DNA of 44,104 bases from Pelagibacteraceae bacterium AG-325-F15 (GCA_003282895.1 QBYI01000002.1:1-44104), one strand, 5' to 3'; shown: positions 1-9,352, numbered from the stretch's first letter. Notes: generated by a model not told the origin, from the sequence alone. Numbers and translations: made by a program.

Positions 1-2
1 TG

Positions 3-647
3 GGTATAGAAACTAATTTTGGTACTTATGTTGGAAAAATGGACATACTTTCATCATTAGCAACTCTAAGTTTTGATAAAAGGAGATCGGAATTTTTTAC
101 TAATGAGTTGTTAATATTACTAAATTTAATAGAAAAAAAACAAATTAATTATAAAACATTATATGGATCTTGGGCTGGTGCATTTGGATTTTTTCAATTT
201 ATGCCATCAACTATGAAAAATTATGCAATAGATTACGATGAAAATAATTATATAGATCTTAAAAATAATGTTGATGCATATGCATCTGCTGCTAATTATC
301 TAAAAAAAATAGGCTGGAAAATTAATCAACCATGTTTTTATAAAATAAATCTATCAAATGATATTCCAAAAAAATATCTTAACGTTTCAGCTAAAAAGCT
401 TAAAAATAAAAAAAAATTAAGATACTTTAGAAATTATATAAATAATAGTTCTTTTTTAAATCAAAATTTAGATGATTTAAATGTAGCGATTATAACTCCA
501 GACAAAGATATTATTCCAGATGCAGAAAATTTAAGCCCTGCATATGTAGTTTTTGATAATTATGAAATTATTCTTCAATGGAATAGATCTTTAAGATTTT
601 CATTAGCCGTATGCACTTTAAAGGATAAATTTAAAAATGAATTTTAG
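3..647 (+). CDS. mltB: Lytic murein transglycosylase, MltB family (5' partial)
   Basis: Cleaves the glycan strand of peptidoglycan to 1,6-anhydro-muropeptides in the periplasm. The frame is open from base 3, so the gene begins before the window. The first visible residues are GIETNFG, the family's catalytic-glutamate motif (Glu is residue 3 of the fragment), then FSFDKRRSEFF-type sequence. GSWAGAFGFFQFMPST near residues 57-72 matches the substrate-groove motif GSYAGAMGxxQFMPS. The C-terminal part (YEIILQWNRSLRFSLAV) is the usual end of the SLT_2 domain. An internal ATG at 39 lies after the catalytic Glu, so it cannot be the real start. The gene overlaps the next one by 11 bases. Family assignment is secure; the exact Mlt subtype is not. 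Confidence 0.88.
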   Translation, partial: GIETNFGTYVGKMDILSSLATLSFDKRRSEFFTNELLILLNLIEKKQINYKTLYGSWAGAFGFFQFMPSTMKNYAIDYDENNYIDLKNNVDAYASAANYLKKIGWKINQPCFYKINLSNDIPKKYLNVSAKKLKNKKKLRYFRNYINNSSFLNQNLDDLNVAIITPDKDIIPDAENLSPAYVVFDNYEIILQWNRSLRFSLAVCTLKDKFKNEF

Positions 648-1398
648 ATTTTTATTATTAATAATTACTTTTTTTATTTTGTCTGCATGTAACCAAGAAC
701 CTCTTAAAGATGAAAAAATAAATATTATTTCTGAACAAAAATATAAAAATACAGGATTTACTTTGGTTTATAGTAATAAACTTAAAAAAGAAAAAAAAAT
801 CTCAAAAAAAATTGATAATAGATCTTTATTTATATTCCATAAGAATTTAAAGAAAAATTCATTTGTTAAAATTACAAATCCGTCAAATCAGAAAACAATC
901 ATTGCAAAAGTTATATCAAATAATGTTAAATTTCCTGAATTTTATAACTCTGTGATTACCACTAGAATTGCCGAAGAGCTCACTCTTAACTTAGATGAAC
1001 CCTATATTGATTTAGTTTTAATATCTCAAAATTCAACATTTATCGCCAAAAAAGCAAAAACATTTGAGACAGAGAAAAGAGTTGCTGAAAAGGTACCTGT
1101 AGATGGGATTAAAATTGATAATTTAGGTACAGAAATAGAGAAAAATAAACAAAAAAAAATAGTGAGATTTTCGTATTCTATCAAAATTGCTGACTTTTAC
1201 TATAAGGACTCAGCAAACAATATGGTTAAAAGAATTAAGAATGAAACTAATTTAAAAAATTCCTTTATAGAGAAATTATCGAATACTAAATATAGGGTAT
1301 TATTAGGTCCATTTAATGATATAAAAAAAATTGAAGAGTCATTTAATGAAATGAAATCATTAAATTTTGAAAATTTAGAAATTTTAAAAGATGTTTAA
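637..1398 (+). CDS. RlpA-like septal lipoprotein with SPOR domain
   Basis: A probable outer-membrane lipoprotein of 253 residues. A hydrophobic signal ends in a lipobox LSAC with the lipidated Cys at residue 18. Residues about 80-135 resemble the RlpA double-psi barrel (VKITNPSNQKTIIAKV, then TRIAEEL), but the usual N-terminal GxASWYG segment and its catalytic Asp/His are not seen. Residues about 175-253 form a SPOR-like peptidoglycan-binding domain (YSIKIADF ... YRVLLGPFNDIKKIEESF). RlpA proteins act on denuded glycans at the septum. Here binding is plausible but catalysis is doubtful. It sits between a transglycosylase and a D,D-carboxypeptidase with 11- and 8-base overlaps, which fits a cell-wall operon. 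Confidence 0.72.
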   Translation: MNFRFLLLIITFFILSACNQEPLKDEKINIISEQKYKNTGFTLVYSNKLKKEKKISKKIDNRSLFIFHKNLKKNSFVKITNPSNQKTIIAKVISNNVKFPEFYNSVITTRIAEELTLNLDEPYIDLVLISQNSTFIAKKAKTFETEKRVAEKVPVDGIKIDNLGTEIEKNKQKKIVRFSYSIKIADFYYKDSANNMVKRIKNETNLKNSFIEKLSNTKYRVLLGPFNDIKKIEESFNEMKSLNFENLEILKDV

Positions 1399-2542
1399 AA
1401 AAATATTTATTTATATAATTTTTAGCTTACCCCTTGTTAGTTTTGCGTATGCAAATTTTGATGTAAAAGCTAGAACAGCAATATTGTTAGACTATCATTC
1501 GGGTGAAATTTTGTATGAAAAAGACCCAGATAGAAAAATTTTTCCTGCATCAATGACAAAAATTATGACATCAATAATTGCTTTTGATTTAATTAAAAAT
1601 GGCGAACTTAGTCTAAATGATAAGTTTATAGTTTCAGAAAATGCTTGGCGATTATCTGAGTCAGGATATTCATCAATGTTTATAATGGTTGGTGATCAAA
1701 TTTCAGTTGAAAACCTATTAAAAGGAATAATAATTTCTTCAGGAAATGATGCTTGTGTTGCTTTGGCAGAGGGTATTGCAGGTACAGAAGATGAATTCGC
1801 AATTTTAATGACTGAAAAAGCAAAAGAAATTGGCATGGAAAACACTAATTTTTCAAATTCATCGGGTATAAATTCGCCAGATAATCTTTCAACAGTTAGA
1901 GATATAATGATTATGTCCAAATATTTGATAAAAAACTATCCTGATTATTATGAATATTTTAAAGAAAAAAAATTTACTTGGGATAGGACAGGTGGTGATC
2001 CAATTACTCAAGGAAATAGAAATCCATTACTTTATAAAAACTTAGATGCAGATGGAATAAAGACTGGATATTTATCTTATGAAAAATATTCATTGGCATC
2101 ATCAATAAATAGAAATGGTAGAAGACTTATTGCTGTTGGAAGTGGATTTAATTCTAAAAATTCTCGTTCAAGAGAAAGTATTAAATTACTAACATATGGA
2201 CTTACAAACTATGATCTGGTTCAAATAACAAAGGCCAATGAACCTGTTTACAAAATAGATGTTTGGCTTGGTAAGGAGAATTTTGTTCAATCTTATACAA
2301 AAGAAGATATTTATAAAACTATAAAAAAAGCTAAAAAGAAATTATTAAAAGTCTCTGTCAATTATGATGGTCCTATAGAAGCACCAATAAAAAAAGATGA
2401 TAAAATCGCAACATTAAAAGTTGTTTATAATGATGAATTAATTGGTGAATATGATTTATTATCATCAAAAGAGGTTAAAAAAGTTAATTTTTTATCTAGA
2501 TTATTTAAATCTATAAATTATCTAATTTGGGGTGATGTCTAA
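1391..2542 (+). CDS. dacC: D-alanyl-D-alanine carboxypeptidase (PBP5/6 family)
   Basis: Serine peptidase that trims the terminal D-Ala from peptidoglycan pentapeptides in the periplasm. An N-terminal signal peptide (about residues 1-21, cleavage near FAYA-NFD) precedes the penicillin-binding fold. All three active-site motifs are present: SxxK as S54-M-T-K57, SxN as S117-G-N119 and KTG at 224-226. A C-terminal domain follows, with an amphipathic tail (about residues 360-383, FLSRLFKSINYLIW) that probably anchors it to the inner membrane. The length of 383 residues is normal. It overlaps the RlpA-like gene by 8 bases and tmk by 8 bases, so translation is probably coupled. The dacC/dacA symbol choice is by analogy. 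Confidence 0.9.
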   Translation: MFKKIFIYIIFSLPLVSFAYANFDVKARTAILLDYHSGEILYEKDPDRKIFPASMTKIMTSIIAFDLIKNGELSLNDKFIVSENAWRLSESGYSSMFIMVGDQISVENLLKGIIISSGNDACVALAEGIAGTEDEFAILMTEKAKEIGMENTNFSNSSGINSPDNLSTVRDIMIMSKYLIKNYPDYYEYFKEKKFTWDRTGGDPITQGNRNPLLYKNLDADGIKTGYLSYEKYSLASSINRNGRRLIAVGSGFNSKNSRSRESIKLLTYGLTNYDLVQITKANEPVYKIDVWLGKENFVQSYTKEDIYKTIKKAKKKLLKVSVNYDGPIEAPIKKDDKIATLKVVYNDELIGEYDLLSSKEVKKVNFLSRLFKSINYLIWGDV

Positions 2543-3149
2543 AAAACCTATTATCGTTTTTGAAGGCATAGAAGGTAGCGGCAAAAGTCACCATATATCT
2601 GTTGTTTCAAAATATTTAGATAAAAAAAAAATAGATTATATAAACATTCGAGAGCCGGGTGGAAATCCAAATTCTGAAAAAATTAGAAAACTTATACTCA
2701 ATAATGAATCTGATTTTAATCAGAATACTGATTTACTTTTATATTTAGCTGCTAGAAGTGAAAACATAAAAACTATTAAAAAATATTATAATAAGAAAAT
2801 TATATTAATAGATAGATTTACAGATTCAACGATAGCTTATCAACATTATGGAATGGGTATCGATATAAAAATAATTAATTTAATAAATAAATTTTTGTTA
2901 GAAAATATTTCTGTCAGCTTTACCTTTTTAAATCTTGTTAATAAAAAAAACTTATATTTAAGATTAAAAAAAAGAAAAAGATTAAATAGATATGATAAAT
3001 TCAATATGAATTTTTACAATAAAGTTCAAAATGGTTTTTTGAAATTAGCTAATATGAAAAAAAAATCATATCATGTGATAAACTCTAACTTGGATATCAA
3101 ATTGAATGAAAAATTAATCTTAAAAAAAATAGATGAATTAATTTTTTAG
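2535..3149 (+). CDS. tmk: Thymidylate kinase
   Basis: Phosphorylates dTMP to dTDP in the cytoplasm. The P-loop EGIEGSGKS lies at residues 10-18, REPGG near residue 40, and the DRF motif (IDRFTDSTIAYQHYG) near residues 94-108. A lysine/arginine-rich LID (KKRKRLNRYDKF) replaces the usual R-x-R-x-D-R type segment. The family normally carries DRY or DRF, so this is compatible with activity. I chose ATG at 2535; a GTG directly before it at 2532 is equally in frame. Either start overlaps the dacC stop. holB follows after 4 bases, and tmk-holB-metG-tatD-phnP is a common alphaproteobacterial gene string. Confidence 0.93.
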   Translation: MSKKPIIVFEGIEGSGKSHHISVVSKYLDKKKIDYINIREPGGNPNSEKIRKLILNNESDFNQNTDLLLYLAARSENIKTIKKYYNKKIILIDRFTDSTIAYQHYGMGIDIKIINLINKFLLENISVSFTFLNLVNKKNLYLRLKKRKRLNRYDKFNMNFYNKVQNGFLKLANMKKKSYHVINSNLDIKLNEKLILKKIDELIF

Positions 3150-3153
3150 ATAA

Positions 3154-4083
3154 ATGAAATTAGAACCTTCAAATCAAATAAGATTATTTTCTCATAAAGA
3201 ACAATTTGAGAATTTAATAAATTTATATTCCAAGAATAAATTGCCTAATAAAATACTTTTTTCTGGAGAAAAAGGTATTGGTAAATGTACTTTAGCTTAT
3301 CACATAGTTAATTATATACTATCCCAATGTGAAGAAAATCCTTATGATACTGATAATCTTCAAATAAATTCGGAAAATAAATCATTCAAATTAGTTCAAA
3401 ATAAATCGAGTCCAAATTTTGTATTAATTGATGTTTTGTTTGAAAAAAAAAATATTGATATAGACCAAATCAGAAATTTAATTTTATCACTTAATAAATC
3501 TTCTTTTAATGATAAGCCTAGAATTATATTAATAGATAATATTGAATTATTAAATATTAATTCTGTAAATGCTCTACTCAAAATTTTAGAAGAACCTAAT
3601 GATAATATTAATTTTATCTTAATTAATAATAATAAAAAAATTTTGCCTACTTTAAAATCACGGTGTTTAAATTTTAAGATTCAATTAAACTTTGACCAAT
3701 CTATTGATACTATTAATAAAATTCTAAATAATAATATTTTTGATTTATTAAATATAGATTTAATAAATTATTATAACACACCTGGGCAATTATTGAATTT
3801 AATAGACCTACAAAATCAATTTGTCTTAAACTTAAAAGAAATGAATTTAAAAGATTTAATATTTTTTATTATTAAAAATAAACATTATAAAAAAAATTTA
3901 AATATCAATGAACTAATCTACTCATTGATAGAATTTTATTTAAGATCAAATATTTCAGTTGATGATATTAATTTAATCAATATAAAAGATTATTTTTTAA
4001 AAAAAATTAATGATGTTAAAAAATTTAATTTAGATGAAGAAGCGCTTTTAATGGAATTTCAAGATAAAGTCTTAAATGGATAA
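3154..4083 (+). CDS. holB: DNA polymerase III delta' subunit
   Basis: AAA+ clamp-loader subunit of the replicative polymerase. The P-loop-like GEKGIGKC lies at residues 38-45; Cys replaces the usual Thr/Ser after the Lys, consistent with delta' being a non-hydrolysing subunit. Residues about 131-150 carry VNALLKILEEP, the family hallmark, and LKSRC (sensor-1/SRC motif) follows near residue 168. The CxxC-type zinc knuckle of the E. coli protein is not seen. At 309 residues it is slightly short and rich in Asn, Lys and Ile, like its neighbours. It ends 8 bases inside metG. Confidence 0.85.
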   Translation: MKLEPSNQIRLFSHKEQFENLINLYSKNKLPNKILFSGEKGIGKCTLAYHIVNYILSQCEENPYDTDNLQINSENKSFKLVQNKSSPNFVLIDVLFEKKNIDIDQIRNLILSLNKSSFNDKPRIILIDNIELLNINSVNALLKILEEPNDNINFILINNNKKILPTLKSRCLNFKIQLNFDQSIDTINKILNNNIFDLLNIDLINYYNTPGQLLNLIDLQNQFVLNLKEMNLKDLIFFIIKNKHYKKNLNINELIYSLIEFYLRSNISVDDINLINIKDYFLKKINDVKKFNLDEEALLMEFQDKVLNG

Positions 4084-5617
4084 AAATTACTACATAACAA
4101 CACCTATCTATTATCCTTCAGCAAAACCTCATATGGGTCATGCTTATTCAAGTATTATTGCTGACTTTTTTGCAAGGTTTAAAAAAATGGACGGTTTTAA
4201 TGTATTTTTTTTAACTGGAACCGATGAACATGGATTAAAAATACAAAGAGCTGCGGAAAAACAAAATATTGATACTTTAGAATTTTGTAATCAAATAAGT
4301 CAGACATTCAGGGATTTATCAAAAACCCTTAATTTAACTAACACAGATTTTATTCGAACTACTGAAGAGAGACATAAAAAAACAGTTCAATATTTATGGA
4401 AAGAGCTTGAGAAAAATGATGATATTTACTTGTCAAAATATTCTGGTTGGTATTCTGTATCTGATGAAGCTTTTTACAATGACGATGAAATCGAGACAAT
4501 AGATGAAAATAAAATTGCAATTTCTTCAAAATCGAAAGTTGAATGGATAGAAGAGGAGTCTTATTTTTTTCGTTTATCAAAATGGGAAAAGCCACTTCTT
4601 GATTATTACCAATCACATCCCAATTTTATTGCACCTGAGTCGAGAAGAAATGAAGTAATAAGTTTTGTTAAAAGTGGCTTAAAAGATTTATCCGTTAGTA
4701 GAAAAAGTTTCTCATGGGGTATAAAAGTTCCAAATAACAATGATCATGTAATTTATGTTTGGTTGGATGCTTTAACTAACTATTTAAGTGCTTTAAATTT
4801 TCCTAATACAAAAGATAAGTTATTTAAAAATTTTTGGCCAGCATCAATTCATCTAATTGGTAAAGATATACTTAGATTTCATGCTGTGTATTGGCCAGCT
4901 TTTTTACTGGCTGCTAAAATTGAATTACCTTCAAAAGTATATGGTCATGGTTGGATACTCTCTGATGATGAAAAAATGTCTAAATCAAAAGGTAATATAC
5001 TTGATCCATTAGAAATAATAAAAAAATATGGTTTAGATCCATTAAGATATTATTTAATTAAAGAAGTTTCATTTGGTAATGATGGAAATATTTCACAGAA
5101 TAGATTAGAAGATTGTATAAATAGTGATTTAGCTAATAACTTTGGTAATCTATGTCAACGTGTAACTGCTTTTACAATAAAAAATTGCGAAAGTAAAATT
5201 CCTAAACATATAGATTTCCAAAAAGAAGATTTAGAAATACTTAGCAAATATATGAATAATTTGGAAAATATTAGAGAAAGAATTGATAATCAAGATATTA
5301 ACTTTTATATTGATTATATTATCAATTCATTATTTGAAGCTAATAAATATTTTAATGATCAAGAGCCATGGAAAAAAAAAGATGATCAACTTAGATTAGA
5401 CACTATAGTTTACACAACATTAGAAATTGTGAGAAAGATAAGTTTTTTATTATTCCCAATAATTCCAAATTCATCATTAAAGGCTTTAAAAATTTTTAAT
5501 TTAACTGAAAAAGATATTAATTTTTCATCAATAAAAAATAACGATTTTTTAAAAAAAGGTAGTAATATTAATAATATAGATATTCTTTTTAAGAAAATAG
5601 AAAAAAATAATGATTGA
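4076..5617 (+). CDS. metG: Methionyl-tRNA synthetase
   Basis: Class I aminoacyl-tRNA synthetase that charges tRNA-Met in the cytoplasm. The HIGH signature appears as HMGH at residues 19-22 (PSAKPHMGHAYSS) and KMSKS at residues 300-304 (DDEKMSKSKGN). The TGTDEHG motif lies near residue 45 and the methionine-site region VWLDALTNYL near residue 230. At 513 residues it is the short form, without the C-terminal EMAP/Trbp111-like tRNA-binding domain. The first four codons overlap the end of holB; tatD starts 8 bases before its stop. Confidence 0.96.
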   Translation: MDKNYYITTPIYYPSAKPHMGHAYSSIIADFFARFKKMDGFNVFFLTGTDEHGLKIQRAAEKQNIDTLEFCNQISQTFRDLSKTLNLTNTDFIRTTEERHKKTVQYLWKELEKNDDIYLSKYSGWYSVSDEAFYNDDEIETIDENKIAISSKSKVEWIEEESYFFRLSKWEKPLLDYYQSHPNFIAPESRRNEVISFVKSGLKDLSVSRKSFSWGIKVPNNNDHVIYVWLDALTNYLSALNFPNTKDKLFKNFWPASIHLIGKDILRFHAVYWPAFLLAAKIELPSKVYGHGWILSDDEKMSKSKGNILDPLEIIKKYGLDPLRYYLIKEVSFGNDGNISQNRLEDCINSDLANNFGNLCQRVTAFTIKNCESKIPKHIDFQKEDLEILSKYMNNLENIRERIDNQDINFYIDYIINSLFEANKYFNDQEPWKKKDDQLRLDTIVYTTLEIVRKISFLLFPIIPNSSLKALKIFNLTEKDINFSSIKNNDFLKKGSNINNIDILFKKIEKNND

Positions 5618-6371
5618 TTCACATTGTCACTTAGATCACGAGCCACTTATAAATGATTTGCCGAATGTAATACAGAGATCAAAAAATATTGGTATAGAAA
5701 AATTATTAACTATTTCCACTTCTTTTGAAAGTTTTAATAGAGTTAAAAATATCGTAAATCTTGATGATATAATTTATGGTACTATTGGTATACACCCTCA
5801 TGAAGCAGACAGCGATATAATTACTTCAGATGAAATTGTTAAAAATTTAAATGAAAATCCTAAAATTATTGGTATTGGTGAAACTGGCCTAGATTTTTTC
5901 TATAATAATAGCGTTAAAGATAAACAAATAAAAAGTTTTTACAAACATATTGAAGCTGCAATAAAATCAAATGTTCCTTTAATAATTCACTCAAGAGATG
6001 CGGAAAAAGAAACATTTGAAATTTTGAATGAATATAAAAATAAAAATCTTAAAATATTAATGCATTGCTTTACGGGATCTTTAGAATTTGCAAATAAACT
6101 CCAAGCTCTAAATGTTTATTTTTCTGCAAGTGGAATAATCACATTTAAAAATTCTTTAGATTTACAAAACACTTTTAAATCTTTACCGTTAGATAAAATT
6201 TTGATTGAAACAGATAGTCCTTTTTTGGCACCTGTGCCTAATAGAGGTAAGAAAAATGAACCTTCTTTTATTCATCATACTGCAAATAAATTAGCTGAAA
6301 TTAAAGAAATTACTAAAGAAAAACTTATTAAAATCACAACTTCTAATTTTAATAATCTTTTTCTAAATTAA
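5610..6371 (+). CDS. tatD: TatD-family metal-dependent hydrolase
   Basis: TIM-barrel hydrolase; family members are DNA 3'-5' exonucleases or D-aminoacyl-type deacylases, so the substrate here is open. Metal ligands are visible in order: HxH at the N terminus (IDSHCHLD), Glu in GETGLDFF near residue 91, His in HSRDAEKE near residue 126, His in MHCFTGS near residue 150, and Asp in ETDSPFLAP near residue 200. The length of 253 residues is standard. It is embedded between metG (8-base overlap) and the PhnP-like gene (6-base gap), a conserved alphaproteobacterial order. Confidence 0.93.
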   Translation: MIDSHCHLDHEPLINDLPNVIQRSKNIGIEKLLTISTSFESFNRVKNIVNLDDIIYGTIGIHPHEADSDIITSDEIVKNLNENPKIIGIGETGLDFFYNNSVKDKQIKSFYKHIEAAIKSNVPLIIHSRDAEKETFEILNEYKNKNLKILMHCFTGSLEFANKLQALNVYFSASGIITFKNSLDLQNTFKSLPLDKILIETDSPFLAPVPNRGKKNEPSFIHHTANKLAEIKEITKEKLIKITTSNFNNLFLN

Positions 6372-6377
6372 TTTTAA

Positions 6378-7154
6378 ATGAAATTTATAATTTTAGGATG
6401 TGGGAGTTCAATGGGTGTTCCACGTCCAGATGGTTTTTTTGGAAACTGCGATCCTAATGAAAAAAAAAATTATAGAACTAGATGTTCAGCTCTTATTAAG
6501 ACCGATAAAGAGAATGTTCTTATAGACACCTCTCCTGATTTACGACAACAATTACTAAGACATAAAATCAGAAAAATTAATAAAGTTTTTTATTCTCATA
6601 TGCACGCTGATCAAACTCATGGTATTAATGATTTGCGCTCTTTTTATATTAATAATAAAAAACCAATCGAAGTTTTTGCTGATAAATCTACATCAGAATA
6701 TTTAAAATATAATTTTTCTTATTGTTTTAAAAGTTATTCAAAGGAATATCCAGCAACATTAAACTTAAATATGATTAATAAAAAAAATGATTTATTCGTT
6801 ACTAGTTCTCTAAAAAAAATTAATGTTAAACCAGTCTCAGTAACACATGGAAATGTTAACTCAATTTGCTATATAATAAATAGAGAATTAGCTTATATAA
6901 GTGACGTCAGTGATATTTTAAAAAAAGACTTAAAATATTTTAAAAATTTAAAATATCTTATCATAGATTGCCTTTGGTATAATTTTCACCCATCTCATTT
7001 AAATTTAGAAAAATCTTTAAATCTAATAAATTATCTTAAACCAAAAAAAGCTATCTTAACTAATCTTTCTCCGGAGCTTGATTATAAAGTATTAAAAAAA
7101 TTAATACCTAAAAATGTTATTCCAGCTCATGATGGACTAACAATAAAATTATAA
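6378..7154 (+). CDS. MBL-fold metallohydrolase, PhnP-like
   Basis: Metallo-beta-lactamase-fold phosphodiesterase or hydrolase. GCGSSMGVPRPDGFFG near the N terminus is typical of the PhnP/YycJ branch. The metal-binding HxHxDxTHG motif is SHMHADQTHG near residue 74, with further ligands in VTHGN (about 156), YISDVSD (about 174) and DCLWYNFHPSHLN (about 200). The length of 258 residues is normal. PhnP itself acts on cyclic ribose phosphates, but no phn genes are nearby, and this housekeeping copy always sits after tatD in alphaproteobacteria, so its physiological substrate is unknown. Its last 6 bases overlap the convergent glutathione peroxidase gene. Confidence 0.85.
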   Translation: MKFIILGCGSSMGVPRPDGFFGNCDPNEKKNYRTRCSALIKTDKENVLIDTSPDLRQQLLRHKIRKINKVFYSHMHADQTHGINDLRSFYINNKKPIEVFADKSTSEYLKYNFSYCFKSYSKEYPATLNLNMINKKNDLFVTSSLKKINVKPVSVTHGNVNSICYIINRELAYISDVSDILKKDLKYFKNLKYLIIDCLWYNFHPSHLNLEKSLNLINYLKPKKAILTNLSPELDYKVLKKLIPKNVIPAHDGLTIKL

Positions 7155-7691
7155 GATATTTTCAATGGCCCTTATTAATTTTTTTGACAAAGGTTTTGTA
7201 AAAGATGCAAATGTATCTTCAACCTTACCATCTTTATTAATTAAAATTTTATGAAAATTCCACTTAGGTTCGGCTGATTTACCATGATTTTCTTTAGCCC
7301 ATTTAAAAAGTTCATGTGAATTTTTACCTTTAACCTCTGTTATTGTTGTTAGTGGAAAGTTAATATTAAAGTTCATCTCACAAAATTCTTTGACATCTTT
7401 ATTGTTATTTTTTTCTTGATTAAACGAATTTGATGGAACACCAAGAACTATCAATCCTTTATCTTTATATAAATCCCACAATTCCTGTAATTCATCATAT
7501 TGTTTTGTAAATCCGCAATAACTAGCTGTATTTACAACTAAAATAACGTTATTTTTATAATCTTTAAGATTAATTTTTTCACCAGTTATACTTTCTATAC
7601 TGAAATCATAAAACTTTTTTTCATAATTTGCTGTTGCTGGTGTCTTAAAAAAAAACATAACTATAGATAATAAAAATATTACTTTTCTCAT
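7149..7691 (-). CDS. Glutathione peroxidase family protein, probably exported
   Basis: Thiol peroxidase of the GPx/BtuE family that reduces hydroperoxides. The peroxidatic cysteine is C59 in NTASYCGFT, followed by the Gln of NSFNQE and the Trp of KWNFHK that complete the catalytic set. It is a Cys rather than a selenocysteine enzyme. A hydrophobic N-terminal stretch (residues 1-21, ending ATA-NYE) looks like a signal peptide and suggests periplasmic action. Bacterial enzymes of this type usually draw electrons from thioredoxin rather than glutathione. At 180 residues the length fits a mature domain of about 160. It starts 4 bases inside the end of nhaA. Confidence 0.92.
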   Translation of the reverse strand: MRKVIFLLSIVMFFFKTPATANYEKKFYDFSIESITGEKINLKDYKNNVILVVNTASYCGFTKQYDELQELWDLYKDKGLIVLGVPSNSFNQEKNNNKDVKEFCEMNFNINFPLTTITEVKGKNSHELFKWAKENHGKSAEPKWNFHKILINKDGKVEDTFASFTKPLSKKLIRAIENIL

Positions 7692-8869
7692 TGATTTGGT
7701 TTATTTGGAGTCAATAATATTAAGAAATAACCAAATAAAGTAGATAATAATGATCCAGTTAATACTCCAATTTTTACACCATCCATATATTGCATATTTT
7801 CAACAAAAGCTAAATTTCCAACAAATAAACTCATTGTAAAACCAATACCTGTAAGAACACCAACACCATAAAAATTGTACCAACTTGTGTTATTAGGCAT
7901 TTGAGCTACTTTTAATTTTATAGATGCATAAGAAAATATAAATACTCCCAATTGTTTGCCTAAGAATAGTCCTAGTACTATACCCAGAGGAACTTTATCT
8001 AATAATGAAGCAAAAGTTAATCCTTCCAATGAAACACCAGCATTAGCAAAGGCAAATAAAGGCATTATACCAAAAGCAACATATGGACTAATTGCATGCT
8101 CTACTTTAATTAATAATGAAAAATCTTTTTCTTTTTTTCTATGAGGTATCGTCATAGCTAATAAAACTCCAGCTATTGTCGCATGTATACCTGAATTATG
8201 AGTAAAATCCCAAAGGAAAATTCCAACAATTAGATACGGTAAAAACTTTTTAATATTAAACTTATTAATTACTAACAAAATAACAAAAGCTAATAACATT
8301 AATGTTAAATATTTTACGCTTAAATCTCCTGAGTAGAAAAGAGCAATTATCACAATCGCTCCTAAATCATCAATTATTGCTAAAGCAGTTAAAAAAACTT
8401 TTAAAGATAATGGAACTCTTTTGCCAAGCAAAGATAAAACACCTAAAGAAAAAGCAATATCAGTGGCAGATGGTATTGCCCAACCATTTAAAGTTTCGCT
8501 ATCACTTAAATTTATGAAAACATAAAATAATGCAGGTACTAGCATTCCACCTACAGCAGCTATTATTGGTAATAAAGCCTGCTTAATATTTGAAAGTTCA
8601 CCCTGTAAAAACTCTCTTTTTATTTCTAAAGTAACAAAAAAAAAGAAAATAGCCATTAAGGCATCATTTATCCAATGTAATACAGATAATTTTAATCCAA
8701 AATTATTTATTCCTATAAATAGATATTTATTCAAAGTAGAAAAATATAATCCGGCTAAATTTGAATTACTAATAACCAAAGCAACTATCGCAGCAAAAAG
8801 CAATACCAGTCCACTTGCTGCTTCTAGTTTAAAAAACCACTTAAAAGGTTTAGATATGTAGTTAATCAT
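7688..8869 (-). CDS. nhaA: Na+/H+ antiporter NhaA
   Basis: Inner-membrane antiporter that exports Na+ for H+ and sets internal pH and Na+. About 12 hydrophobic segments are visible. The paired aspartates of the ion site are in ALAIIDDLGAIVIIALFYS near residue 165, and the N-terminal KWFFKLEAASGLVLL is characteristic. PSATDIAFSLGVLSLLGKRVP and GFTMSLFVGNLAF are strongly conserved family blocks. The length of 393 residues is standard. Na+ antiport suits a marine cell. It overlaps glutathione peroxidase by 4 bases and lies 6 bases after the zinc-ribbon gene, so the three minus-strand genes probably form one unit. Confidence 0.96.
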   Translation of the reverse strand: MINYISKPFKWFFKLEAASGLVLLFAAIVALVISNSNLAGLYFSTLNKYLFIGINNFGLKLSVLHWINDALMAIFFFFVTLEIKREFLQGELSNIKQALLPIIAAVGGMLVPALFYVFINLSDSETLNGWAIPSATDIAFSLGVLSLLGKRVPLSLKVFLTALAIIDDLGAIVIIALFYSGDLSVKYLTLMLLAFVILLVINKFNIKKFLPYLIVGIFLWDFTHNSGIHATIAGVLLAMTIPHRKKEKDFSLLIKVEHAISPYVAFGIMPLFAFANAGVSLEGLTFASLLDKVPLGIVLGLFLGKQLGVFIFSYASIKLKVAQMPNNTSWYNFYGVGVLTGIGFTMSLFVGNLAFVENMQYMDGVKIGVLTGSLLSTLFGYFLILLTPNKPNQ

Positions 8870-8875
8870 ATATAA

Positions 8876-9352
8876 TTAAGTTAGGTCTATAATAAATAGT
8901 TTGATATCTTGCAATGTTTCAAAAAGGTTAAATAGAAAGATTTCTAATTCAGGAAAGACATTAATTAACGGTGTTTTTAATGTATCTATTAGAATAACAA
9001 AAACAGCAAATGAAATAATTAAAACGATTATATATGATAAAAATTTACCAAATGTAATATTTTTAGATCTTTTAGGTAAATCGCTATTTTTAATGATATC
9101 TTCATTCTTAATATCTGTATCTAATTCTTGATCTAATTTTGCTTTTAATGGTTTAGGGTTATTGGAAATTGATACATTGTTTTCATTGGATTCAATTTTT
9201 TCTTCAATATTTTCTTCTAACTTAAGTGGTTCAGCAATTTTATAAAACCAATTATAATTACATGAACCACATTGAAGATTACGGCCTTTCGATGGAATTA
9301 AAGCATTTTCAATTTTAAATTTTTTATTACAAGAAGGGCAAGTGATAATCAT
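8876..9352 (-). CDS. MJ0042-type zinc-ribbon membrane protein
   Basis: A 158-residue protein that begins with a rubredoxin-like zinc ribbon (IITCPSCNKKFKI, then NLQCGSCNYNWF), matching the MJ0042/zinc_ribbon_4 family common in alphaproteobacteria. A low-complexity Glu/Asn/Lys linker (about 45-95) leads to a single membrane segment (about residues 103-124, FLSYIIVLIISFAVFVILI) and a short C-terminal tail. The function is unknown; the ribbon should be cytoplasmic. In many alphaproteobacteria this gene neighbours ftsE/ftsX, but here it neighbours nhaA. The start ATG follows an AAGAAG stretch. Confidence 0.8.
   Translation of the reverse strand: MIITCPSCNKKFKIENALIPSKGRNLQCGSCNYNWFYKIAEPLKLEENIEEKIESNENNVSISNNPKPLKAKLDQELDTDIKNEDIIKNSDLPKRSKNITFGKFLSYIIVLIISFAVFVILIDTLKTPLINVFPELEIFLFNLFETLQDIKLFIIDLT

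Noticed and set aside
8302-8517. Open frame antisense to nhaA (also 7956-8144)
   Set aside because: The opposite strand has the strongly conserved NhaA sequence; the frames are shadows with no family or start signal.
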